Of a stretch of DNA of 64,000 nucleotides, positions 12,513-25,700 are shown one piece after another. Position 1 is the stretch's first letter. The number at the start of each line of letters is the position of its first letter. The DNA comes from Phallusia mammillata (lineage: Eukaryota > Chordata > Ascidiacea > Phlebobranchia > Ascidiidae). The notes under the pieces are model-generated. The model was not told where the DNA came from. It ran no database searches and was given only the letters and a program-made list of their open reading frames with translations. The position numbers and the translations under genes are program-made. Where the stretch lies: the NCBI GenBank assembly GCA_003260075.1, contig QLIY01000382.1, positions 70,219-134,218 of the forward strand. Reading direction: 5' to 3'.

Positions 12513-15500
12513 TCTGCTGCAGCGCATGGGATAAAATGCTTCGGCGTTTTCTGGCGCTTTCGATTATTTACTGTCATTGACGGACAAAAATGACGCCGTG
12601 ATTATTGACTTGAAACAAAACTGTTATCGAAAACATGACTGCTCGTTATTTATACGTACGGTGTGTGGTGTTTGCTGACCCCTAGTGGGAACTGTTATAT
12701 ATGTTGGTGACCACCAAATGGTGCATTGTGACATTGAGCTGTGAGGTCACCAAATTCTTCATTGTCCAGGAGTAAGCACTTTCGAATAAGCGTTTAATTC
12801 ATATGTAAACTCAAAAACGTCAGAAATACGAATGTCGGATAAACATATTTCTTCAAGGTTTTGTACTTGTTGGACTTCAGTTCGTGCTGCTTTTTCGTGA
12901 CAACTGTGTATTATTGCGTCTAGGAACATTTTTGATGAGAAATGTCGATAACATTGTTATGTGCAATCAAATTGTGACTTTCGGTCAAGGCTGCCTCCTT
13001 TTCATCCTGCCATCGTAGCTTTTACCACCAAACGCTCAAATTCGTCACTATATCAAACTCGCTTACCTATACTGCACGATTTTTCTTACGGTATGGCGTA
13101 TGCGTGACGTACAAGCAAAATTTCGTAGTATGACGCTGCTTTTTGAAGTCATACTGCAATAATGCTGTGTACATATTACAGTACATTACTGACAATCAAC
13201 AACCACGAAATATTGTCATGTAAATTTGGCGGGTAGTTATATTTTTGTGTAGCTTGAAATCTATTCCATTGCGTAAATCGTTATTGTACATTTATTTTGA
13301 CGCAACAGAGAGCTTTTGTCTATGATCAATCGATTTTTGTTTGTCGTTTTACAAGATGTTTAGTGCAAATAAGATGTTCATTTTTAGTGCAAAGATATGC
13401 ACACACAAAACAAAGTCAACAATTTTAATGTTGTTTAAACATGACCAAAAAAATTAAAGTTGTGTTACATGTTTTAAAACAAAACATGGTAACTTTTTTC
13501 TATAATGAAAGAAACTTATTCAATATTTTGTTATTAATAAGAAATAAAGAAAAACAAATATTTGTATACCTGTATACCTTAGCATCTAGTCTTTGTCCAC
13601 ATAAATCACCATAGAATGTATCTCCAAATTAAATTGCAGAAAGAAGATTCAATAAACTGTTGACTGGATTCAGTGATCTAAAATGCCACATGCAAATCTA
13701 TGAAAGTAGTCAATTACATAGGTATTAAATTCAGCAACAAAAACTTTAAAAAATGTTGCATAAAATCTGAACTAAATGCTAAAACTGTACAATAGCAAGT
13801 AGTTAGGAACCAAATGATATTATCTTTGAGCAAAATAATTTAACTTGTAGTTTGAACTAAAAAACTGATTTAAAAACCATACATGGACATTTGTGAACCA
13901 ATACAGTGCAAGACTATTAAAGTCTCCAGGGGGGGGGGAATGAGATGTTTAGTGCAAATACGATGTTCAGTTTTAGTGCAAAGGTGGAGTAGATGCACAC
14001 ACAAAACAAACTCAGCATTTTTTGTGTTTGAAGGAAAATAAGTAAAAAAATAAATGTTGTGCAACATGTTTAAAAGCTAAACATGGCATCTTCTTTCTTT
14101 GATGAAAGAAACTAATTCAATGTTTTGTTATACATAAGAACTAAAGAAAAACAAACATTTGTCATACCTGTACACCTTACCATGTAGTCCTTGTCCACAT
14201 AGGCTAAATCACCATACAATGTAGCTCCAAATTAATTTACACAAAGAAGTTTAAATAAACTGTTTACAGGATTCAGTGCTCTATGGTGCCACATGCAAAT
14301 CTATGAAAGTTATTCTTGTACTATCCAACCTAAACACAGGATGGTCTTTTAGTCAATTAGGTATTAAATTCAGCAACAAAAACTATAAAAAAAATTGCAT
14401 AAAATCTGAACTAAATGCTAAAACTGTACAATAGCAAGTAGTTAGGAACCAAATGACATTATCTTTGAGCAAAATAATTTAACTTGTAGTTTAAACTAAA
14501 AAAACTGATTTAAAAACCACACATGGACATTTGTGAACCAATACAGTGCAAGACTATTAAAGTCTCCATTTATTTGACTTAATACAGTGCATATTGGATG
14601 GACAGTAATTTGACAGTATGTAATAAAAGCACGTCAAACCAACTAACTATATGTCAAGTAGTAAGATTATTGGGTTAGTCAAAACAATGCAGAAATACTG
14701 TTGACTGTTCATACATAACAGTCAAAAAATTCGACCCGAGGTCAAATTAACCAACTCAAACGCGTTTTATTTAAGAACTTGCTCATTTCTGATGGGAATT
14801 CAATCAGGAAGCCAAAAGAAAAACTTGAAAACGTAAGTCTTAAACAAAAACAAACTGCCCCTTTGGGTAACCGAAACAGGCAAATTGGTAAACAAAGCAC
14901 CATGCACGCAGCAGATAACAAAAAAACACGACGACAAATACGTTAAAATTAAGGTGAAATGCAGATTTACCTGACTTATCAAAACGGGGGGGGGGTTTAA
15001 TCACTTACAAAACGCCAAATGCAGATTAAGTGGTTTTCACTTGTGCATATGGGATGGACAGTAATTTGACAATATATAACAAAAGCTCAAACCAACAAAC
15101 TATATGTCAAGTACCAGTAGTAAGATTATTGGGTCAGTCCAAACAATGCAGAAATACTTTTGACTGTTCATACATGAACAGGCAAAAAATTCGACCCGAG
15201 GCCAAATTAACCAACTCAAACGCGTTTATTTAACAACTTGCTCATTTCTTGAGGGAATTCAATCAGGAAGCCTATAAAATTTGAAAACGTAAGTCTTAAA
15301 CAAAAACAAACTGTCCCTTTGGGTAACCGAAACAGGCAAATTGGTAAACAAAGCACCACGCATGCAGCAGATAACAAAAAACACGACGACAAATACGTTA
15401 AAATTAAGGTAAAATGCTGATTGAACTGACTTATCAAAACATTAATCTTCTTTCCAGCAGGAAAAACATTTAACAAAATCACATTTTGATGCACCACTAT

Positions 15501-16740
15501 CGAGGTTCGAGCAGGTGACGTTTTTAAATTCGCTCACCTGTGGAGTGTTTCAACCAATGTGAATGTAAAGTCGGCAGTTGACCGGGTCAACTAGTGTCAG
15601 CCGAAGGTGACGTCATAATACAAATGACCTCAACAGTCGCGAGCAGCCGGTTCGGAATGGAACANCCTGACTTATCAAAACAATAATCTTCTCTCCAGAA
15701 GGAAACACATTTAACAAAACCACATTTTGATGCACCACTATCGAGGTTCGAGCAGGTGACGTTTTTAAATTCGCTCACCTGTGGAGTGTTTCAACCAATG
15801 TGAACGTAAAGTCGGCAGTTGACCGGGTCAACTAGTGTCAGCCGAGTGTGACGTCATAATACAAATGACCTCAACAGTCGCGAGCAGCCGGTTCGGAATG
15901 GAACAGTTGTTTGCATTGAGCTATTGTGGCTATTTTAGTTGTAAACGATTAAATTGTTTTCAATTTTCTAAACTTACTGCTTGATGCCTTTTTATATTGT
16001 AAACTGTGAGATGTAAATGCATTAAATACTTTTGTATTTTTTAAGAATTTTTGTTAGCTTAGCTGGGTTTCCCTAGCAACTGTACGTAGTTTTTTAATCA
16101 TGGGGGGGGGGGGATGTAAATGTATTAAATACTTTTGTATTTGTTACGTATTTTTTAAGAATTTTTTTAGCTTAGCTGGGTTTCCCTAGCAACTGTACGT
16201 AGTTTTTTAATCATTTGTTACGTAATTTTATTTAAACTTAAGAATTTGGTCAGTTTTTACTCGAATGTTTTGTACCATATGGCATATGCCCCATAAAGCC
16301 TACTGTATACAGTGGGTGCTATTGTTGTAAACTTGTGATGTAAAAGTTGATCAGTATGTATTGTTTAGGGGTGTTTTGTTTTGTAAAATGTTTGTTAATA
16401 ATGTAATACTGGTGCTACAAAACAAACCCAAGTGACATATATGTATTGAGTGCTACAGTGTTTGACTGTATGACATAAAAAATTGAAGTCAGATCAACTT
16501 CTATCTGGAAAGCTGCAAACCGTGCCATGATTTCCAGCTGTATTTGTGTAATGTAATCCTCATTTGGAGATGAAATAAAACTTATGTTTTGTAATGTACA
16601 GTTCTAAATATGACAGGTAATACCAACAGATGTTTTACCTGTAATTTTTATTCATTTTGGTAAAAAAAGATTCTTCATAAAACCCACCAGAGGACTTGTA
16701 GATAATGATTTTATTCAAACTTCTTTTTAGGTTATGAAAA
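12513..16740. other. Intergenic interval between Prox-A and USP, dominated by assembly duplications
   Basis: No gene was found. Four near-identical tandem pairs fill much of it: about 13340-13928 with 13944-14575 (G run 13929-13937), 14585-14985 with 15040-15440 (G run 14986-14995), 15417-15664 with 15667-15905 (single N at 15665), and 16010-16101 with 16114-16215 (G run 16102-16113). The first pair differs at roughly one base in ten by eye, including an indel near 14320. The Prox-A 3' UTR presumably lies at its left end, but I see no canonical AATAAA close to the stop. Confidence 0.7.
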
Positions 16741-16791
16741 AATAATCTTGTATTTATGGATTGTTGTAGATTATCCAATCAACAAGAAATA

Positions 16792-19700
16792 ATGAAGTAC
16801 GCCAATCAGACAAGCTCCTCCTACAAATACAATTCTTATAATGATGTTTATGGACCGACTGCAAATTATATTGCCCGAAACAGGTAATGTTCTATTAGAG
16901 TGTTACAAAGGATAAAGTTTTATGTTTTGTTGAAGTTTAACTGATAATTGTCTTGATGTTGCTGTTGTATTTTTTGATTCAGCAGAAACACATCAGTCCT
17001 CCCAACTAAGCCTGATGTTTCATCATATACGTAAGTAAAAAAAAGTTTACGTTACATCTCTAAACTATTATGTAATGAAAAACTTTAAATGAAACAGTGA
17101 AACTTCGGCATCAAGTCGCCAGAAAAGCTCTACAAATTTCTGTTAAATTGTTTTTAATGCCAAAACCATGCGGTCTGTGATCAAATTTCATTTGCTCGCA
17201 TTTGTTGCTGTGCTGTTGTTTGTAAAAGCCATCACTCTGTTTTAATTGTTTTTCCAGACATCACAGAGATACGACCCAGTCTAGTTCATCATATCGTCGC
17301 TATACTGCAACGTCATTTGCTACTGGCAAATATGTAAGAATGAGATACTCACTTGTGTGTTTTTATCTGTATTTTGTTTTTAACTCTTTGGTATGAAAGT
17401 AAGCTATCTCTTAACTTAGAAAATTGAAATAATTTCTGTAGCCAGAGCTTGCAGTGTGGTATATAAAAATGTTTTTTGTTTTATTTGTAGGACCCTAGCT
17501 CATACAAAGCTTCTTCATATCAAAGCAGCTCAGATCAAATAGTTCGGCCAACCACAAGAGCCAGAAAGGGTTCATTTGACAGCTCTTCACGATCCAGTTC
17601 TATTTCGCCCACTGGTGGGTCAAATGGACTAAAATCATATGAAAGAAAAACTTCCATGCGTTCACCAATGACTGGGAGAAGATCAAGCAGTTCTTCGGAC
17701 ATATTGGCTCAAGCAAGTATGTAAATAGAGTTTTTCTATGGGCATGAACCCATGACGATTATTTTATTCATTGTGTTAGGTCAGTGGTTCCCAACCTTTC
17801 GTGGACCATGCCCCCCTTAAAGTAACTTTTTGGCCTCGTGGCCCCCTTCAAGTTACCGGGGGGGGGGCCCCATAAAGCCTATTGTATACAGTGGGTGCTA
17901 TTGTTGTAAACTTGTGATGTAAAAGTTGATCAGTATGTATTGTTTAGGGGTGTTTTGTTTTGTAAAATGTTTGTTAATAATGTAATACTGGTGCTACAAA
18001 ACAAACCCAAGTGACATATATGTATTGAGTGCTACAGTGTTTGACTGTATGACATAAAAAATTGAAGTCAGATCAACTTCTATCTGGAAAGCTGCAAACC
18101 GTGCCATGATTTCCANCATGCGCATAATAAGTGGCTTGTCAAGTATTGTTACTGGTTAGACAACATTGAACCACTGACCTTTTAACCGCAATGTAAACGC
18201 TGTTGCCACTATTACATACAGTGTCAAAATGCCTGCTACAGTCTGACTATTGTTATGGTCTTAACTTAAATATGAGGTCCATACAGCACAATGTAATAAT
18301 TTATTTGAATTTACATATCCCTGAATGCGCATTGTTACATGATATATCCTGTAAATCGATAGTTCTCAAACTGTGTGTCGCGACACTTTAATAATCAGTT
18401 TCCTTAATAACTTTTATTTGCTGGTGCATCTCAAGTCCAGAAAACTTTTCCAGAGGCGTCGCAACAAAAAAAGTTTGAGAACCACTGCTGTAAATGAATA
18501 TTTTAGATAGTTTATAGTTTCATGTTTAAAAAAACTAACTGGACGTTACAGGGGCCAAACTATGCCAAAAAACTTCAATGTATTTTCCATTTTGGAACAA
18601 TGTTTAGGTTTTTCTGGTTTTAATTAGTTTGCAAAGTGCTGCTCTGCACAAAGATAAATGCATTTGCATTTGCACCAATGGATTATATAATCAATAACAA
18701 CCCGTGTCCAGTAAGCCTGTGCTTATTGATTTACAAAATGGTTAGCTTATGTTACAAAGTTTTACCACATACTGTTTAATATTGTTTTTTTTTATACTGC
18801 CCTATTGAAGTATGTGATACACCTTTTGGAACTAATTTTTGTGAATTTTTTGACAGATAAAAGCTTTAACTAAAATCTGCACTTTTTGTTTCAGTTGACA
18901 AAGTTCCATATGACAGTGAAAAATACAGGCCATCTTTTGCAAGAACCACAAGCCCCAAACGAGCGGCAGACATAGACTATGGAACACATAATGTAAGTTT
19001 TCAATTTTTCATTACTGTGGCACCAGTACCGGTTTCAATGCCCACTTATTTACTTCCTTTGACCATTAGTCATTTAAATCAACACTGAATGGGTGTCATA
19101 ATGGCCATTGTCGCATCATAGCTGTCACTTTGTTGTGCAACAATTCCCAGTGCAGCCATTCAGTCCTATGAGTAAAAATCCTGCCTGTTTATGGAGGTTT
19201 ACAATTGCAGTATGTGAGATTTACAATGAGTAGGAGATGTAGTAGAAATTTAGGTCAATGCTCTAGTTCTAGTCTGCACAGAGAGAGGACTGCCAGACAT
19301 TTGAAGACAACTGTTCATTACCAGGTTTGAGTAGAGAGGCTTGTGTGATAGGCAAGACCAGTATTTTAATTGTGAAACAGATCAAAAGTGGAAAAGGATT
19401 TGTTTAGCTTAAATTTTGTTTGGTGTTTGTCTAGGAGATAAAATGAGAAAACAAGCTTAAAAACAAATTTTGAATCTGGTACATTTGATATATATTTGAT
19501 AATATTTTGACATATATGTGTTTTCTGTTTTGTCAGACCCTTTTGTACCAATGTTATCTATAGGCTGTGTGTAACAATTGTATAACTGGCCAATGTTTTT
19601 ACATACCAATGTGTTGTCAAAGGTATACATGATTTATTAAGCAGATGGCCTTGGTTAGTGTTAGCATGCAGTAAACAATTGAGTAAGATTGCTGCCATGC

Positions 19701-22700
19701 AAAGGCTTGCATATAAAAAAGCTCAATTTAGCATTTAAACACACTTTATGTAAAAGCATCAATCCAATAAATAATAAGCTGCAAAAAGTGCACACTGTTT
19801 CAACCTAGGTCTCATCAGTGCAGCTGGTGATATGGGATAGGTTGTATTGGCTAGTGTAGCCATCCAACAGCACTCCAGTTTGTTGAGAGTAACAGGCCGA
19901 AAAACCTTGCCTCACCTATTCTGTTCAATGCCACAACAATATGTGCAGCATGGCTTTTAAGCCTGTCAAAAGCACTTTGTTGTTTGAAAACTAAATTAAA
20001 GTTGCTAATGCCCTTCTCCTGACTGGAGTGAAATGTAACTTTTTCCGTTGATAACAACTTGTAGGGTTGCCTGGTGTTAGCAAACATAGGGTTATGTACC
20101 TGGCAGAATGATAAAAACTGGTCTGACTTCAAAACTACATCTGCATCTTAACTTGCTTGGCATTGAAATTTGGGAAACACAATCGGTAAAAGTTTACACA
20201 AAGGTTTTGTTTTGACTTGAGACATTTACTGCTGTAGCGTTAATAAAAAATATTCACTAAGCTTTAAATATGGTTTAACCTCCACCTCATTAATGACATT
20301 TGTGTGACATTGGTCACATTGCAACGGCTATTTTCCTAAATTTTGCATGTACTTTGTGTTAATGTGCAATGTAGCCAAGTTTATATGCTTAGGAATGTTA
20401 CTTAACGAACATGGCAGCATAAATATGGTTGGCCACATACATGTGTTGTGGATATCTTGTTATAAAACCTAAATTTAATGATATTGTTGTTGTTTTTTAG
20501 GGTTCATCACACAGTGACATTGGCAGTGGCAACACTGGTCTGCGCAACATTGGCAATACTGTAAGTAGTGATTCAACAATGATTCAGTTTTTGTTTTCCT
20601 TCGTGGATTTTGATGTGTTGAATTCACGACATTTGTATGGTATATGTATACTCAGAGACATTTAACCTATTTGTGCACTTATCTTAATGAGTTTTTAAAG
20701 CTTTTTAAGGTTTAAAATAAAAATGTTGAACCTCTAAATCAGTAGTTCCCAGCCTATTTAGACTAATTCCCCCTTTAACAATTTAAAACATTCTTCTCCA
20801 ATTGACTACAAAGTAAATGCTAAACCATAAAAAGATGAATTCAAATTGGGTCGTTTATCAAGTTTACAGGTTATATTCCCAGAGCTTAAGTGTCTATTTA
20901 CAAACCACATGTAAAAAGTAAAGTAAATTTCTTCCCTCAAGTTTTAAAATTCCGGTTGGAATCCACTGCTCCTATTGCCCCTAAACTTGTTGTATTACTA
21001 TGAAATAAATAAAAGTACTACTTTTGTGCAAAAATTTCATTGGTTTGTAACCTTGTATTGCAGTGTTTCATGAACTCAATCCTCCAGTGTTTGTGGGGGG
21101 GGGGGAATTCAAATTGGGTCATTTATCAACTTTACAGGTTATATTCCCAGAGCTTAAGTGTCTATTTACAAACCACATGTAAAAAGTAAAGTAAATTTCT
21201 TCCCTCAAGTTTTAAAATCCTGGTTCGAATCCACTGCTCCTATTGCCCCTAAACTTGTTGTATTACTATGCAATAAATAAAAGTACTACTTTTGTGCAAA
21301 AATTTCATTGGATCGTAACCTTGTATTGCAGTGTTTCATGAACTCAATCCTCCAGTGTTTGTCCAACACCCAACCATTACGTGATTACTGCTTAACCTCG
21401 AAATACGAAACAGATTTGAACAGGGAAAAGTCACCAATGAAAGGAAAACTAATGACTGGTTAGTACCTAATTGATGGTGTTGCAAAAAAGGCATACTATT
21501 TTAATGTGTTCAGTTCCGGCCCTTTTAGGGTAGTAGTTTCCAAATATGTACCACTAGTGCAGGGGTGGGCAACCTTTGTTTCTGGGGGGGGGGAAAAAAA
21601 GGCATACTATTTTAATGTGTTCAGTCGCGGCGCTTTTAGGGTAGTGGTTTCCAAATATGTACCACTAGTGCAGGGGTGGGCAACCTTTGTTTCTGGGGGG
21701 GGGGCCTGCCTTGAACATTGTTCACTGATCAGTATCAAGGCCAATCACTATCAAAAGTGATGGTCTTATGTGGCTTTCGTTAGTTGTACTTTTACGGGGG
21801 GGGGGAGGTCGCAGAAAACTAGCATAAGGCGCATTATCAGCTCAAAAATATGCAATAAGTGGACTCGTTTGCCAGTACTTTTGAAATCCAAGAGTCTCTG
21901 CGGGCCGCACAACCTTCAAAGAAGGGCCGCACGCGGGCTGCAGGTTGCCCACTCCTGCACTAGTGGTACGCCATGACCATTTAGGTAATATTTAGTTGCC
22001 AAGCGTTTAATTACATATTTAGCATGGACTTTTGGACTAGGCATTTTGCATTCCTGTGTTGCAACTACTTTTATTGGCATACCACAAGTTTATGACCAGC
22101 ATAGAGTTCTGTATTTAGTTGTCTAGCCTGTTTTTTAAATATAAGTGGTCTGTAAGTAAATTAGGTGTAGGTGGTGCATGAACTCTGTACACAAACTCCA
22201 ATTGATGCATGAGTAGCCCATAAATTTAGAAATTACTGCGCTAGGGACTAGGGATAGACCAATTATCAGCCTGGCTATGTCAAGTTTGCTGACACAACTG
22301 TGTTCCTGCCTTGAACATTGTTCACTGATCAGTATCAAGGCCAATCGCTATCAAAAGTGATGGTCTTATGTGGCTTTCGTTAGTTGTACTTTTACACAGT
22401 TATGTTCGCTTTTATTGATATGATATATACTAGTGATGCACCGAAGTTTCGGTTGGATGAAACATTTCAACCGAATATGCTGTTTTCTGATGTTTTGGTT
22501 TCTTTTTTAATGGAAATAATGCCCAAACTTTTTTCACCAATCCATAGCATTATAAATTAACTAATTGCTGTATCTATAAAATATGAGCCATGTTGTCTGC
22601 AAAATATTACAAGTAAAGTAAAGCTTCTGCATTGTGAAAGTGATTTTGGTTTGCCATAAAACTCACATCAACAACACAAGGTTCAGTTAAAAACATCCAT

Positions 22701-25700
22701 AGAAACAGGGATTTTAGGTTTAGGCCTTGTGGCCTTTCGGCCCGAACCATTTGAGGCAGGTTCTGTGCATCACTAATATATACATATACCAAAGCATGAT
22801 CTTAGAACTACAAATTTTAGTTACTCTGTCAGACAACCTTTTGGTTACAATTAAAAATGTCCATTTTACCGCAAATCAAAAATTGTCTTTAACTGTATCA
22901 GTTACCAACTAAATGACTAATAATAATCGGTATTGGCCGTAAAAGAACCATATCAGTTTATCTCTACTAGGGACAGTAACAAAAAAACTAGAAATCTACT
23001 AGTTGTCTTGTTTTGCTTACATTTGTGTTACTAATGTAGTGTGAACATTTTATGATAACAATCCTCATTAATTTTGATGGTCTTGTTTTGTAAACAAACA
23101 TTTCAGTTATCAATTCGGAAGCAAACAAAATAAATTTATATTACCTTGCTAAAGGCAGGTTACGCAGACTTGCTAATGTTTGTGTGTGAGGGGCTAATTA
23201 ATGTTTCAATTACTCATTAGCACCCCTGTATCACAGTTGTTACCACTATTTGCACAACCATTTTTGTGTGTTACAGTCTAGTTGTTCACTCTGTTTTTAA
23301 CTTTATATTCTTTGTCGACAGCCTTTGCAGAATTAATTCAGGATTTATGGAAAGGCAAATCCATGTCCATTAGCCCAAACAATTTCAAATCACAAATTCA
23401 GAAGTTCTCCCCACGATTCATGGGCTATGAGTAAGTGATTTAAAATGTTTTAATTTTTTAATTTGTTCTTGGGGTAAGTTTTGCAAAAATGAATAACTTT
23501 TGTCTAAAGAAGATCCATGTTGTATTTTTGTGCAAGATTTGAAAAATCCATTGAATTTTTGTGTGTGAATCAAAAGATATTTATTTGGTGTAACACATTC
23601 ATTTTTGGATTGTTTAATACAGACAACAAGACAGTCAAGAGTTTCTTCGATTTCTACTTGAAGGATTGCATGAAGATATTAACCAGATTAAACAGCGATC
23701 AAAGGAAGCAATTCCCAACATGGCAAGACTAAGGTAGGAATGTAACCAATGAAAATAGCAAAAAATAACATTTTTAGCCAACTTTAATTGTAAGTCAAAT
23801 ACTAAGGGTAACCAACTGGTCAGATGCCTAAATATCATGAAATTAGTTTTTTTGTTAAACATGCCTGGTTTAGAGACCTATAACGTTGTTACAACAAATA
23901 GCTAATTGTTTGTTTAAATTACAGAAAAGCAGCTAGTTTTCCACTTGGCAGGCCAATTATATTCAAGTAAATACATTGCTAAATTAATACTACTAAACAG
24001 CAAATACGAAGTGAAAGTGACATATTTGCTGATTTTTGTATCATTGCATGTTAACTTTTTGGGTGTACTGTAAAGCCCAAAAATTGCAACAAAAATACGA
24101 TAATACTCTTTCTAACTTGTTAATTTGACAAAAAAATCTAGCAGGAAAAATATAAAAAATGTTGTGTTTAAGATATTTGTCTCATAAAAAATGTTGAACC
24201 ATTTTTTAGGCTGTGGTAGTTACAATCTCTGCATGTTAGAAGCCTGGGTGGTAACAAAACTGCTGAATAATAGTATATTCGCATGGATGTGGGGGGGGGG
24301 TGAACTGTGGTAGTTACAATCTCTGCATGTTAGAATCCTGGGTGGTAACAAAACTGCTGAATAATAGTATATTCGCATGGATGTTCCATAAAAATAGCCA
24401 TAAATTGTCTTGTTAATTGTATCGCATAAACTAAACTGGTATAGTGTATGAGCAGTTACACCAATTGTGGAAAATTTATCTAGTAAACCATTATAATAGA
24501 ATTATTTTGCAGCATATATTGTTATTCTGTATTGTATGCACATGCAATATGGCTAACTGTTTCAAGGAGTTCACAGTCTTCAAATCTGGGCCTAATAAAC
24601 TTATGCAGCAAGAGATTAACTGTAATAGTGAAACTTGAGTACTGGAAAAGAATTGTATAAAAAAATCTGATTATTGGGATATTCTGTTTAACTCCATTAT
24701 GAATCCCAAACTGCAATGTGTATCCGTTCAATAACTATGAATATGAAAAAAACACTAACGGTAACTTTTTTGTTTTGTTTAGTCCTAAGGAAAAAGCTAG
24801 AAAGACGTGGCAATGGTACGCCACTAGAGACAGGAGCTTCGTTTACGACCTTTTCGTGGGTCAGCTTGAATCTTCTCTGAAATGCCTCGAATGTGGCCAT
24901 GTTTCATTGACCTTTGACCCGTTCTGGGACCTTTCACTTCCTCTTTCCAAGGTTGGTTGCTAGTTTTGTGTGTTATTGTTAAGTTAAGACTTTTAGTAGT
25001 AAACACATTCTGTTGAAGATGTTTCAACTAGTGATGCACCGAACTCGCCTAAAAAGGTTCGGGCCGAAACCGAATATTTGGCCTATTCAGACCCAACCTA
25101 ACATTGCCTTTCTGGGGGATATTTTCAACTGAACCTTGTGTTGTTGATGCGAATGAACTCAATTATGACAAACCAAAATCACTTTTACAATGATGTAATA
25201 TTGTGCAGGCCACTTGGCTCGTATTATATAGATACAACAATTGTTGATTTATGATGTTTCGTAATGGCTAGAATGATTAGATATTTATTTCATGCAGGGG
25301 TATTAATTCTATACAATCACAAATTTAATGGGAAAACAGCGTATTCGGCCGAAATGTTCCGGCCAACCGAAACCTCGGTGCATCACGAGTTTCAACTATT
25401 TTGCTTTTGAAAACTTAATTTTGTCAACATTATTTGTTCAACCACAAGAAAAACAGACTTTCTGATATTTTTGAACTTAAATTGCAATAAACGAATTTGC
25501 TGTGAAAATGTATTATGTGAAAAAATCCCTAATTTGTTTTGTTGTTTTTTAACAGCATTCGTACTCGAGCGAATCAACAGCGGTTACTGATTGTTTAAAT
25601 ACTTTCACGAAAAAGGAAACCCTCGACAGAGACGAGAAACCGGTACGAGTTAGTGTAAAATATTATGCTCAAACGCCAAGAGCAACACTGCATTTGCTTT

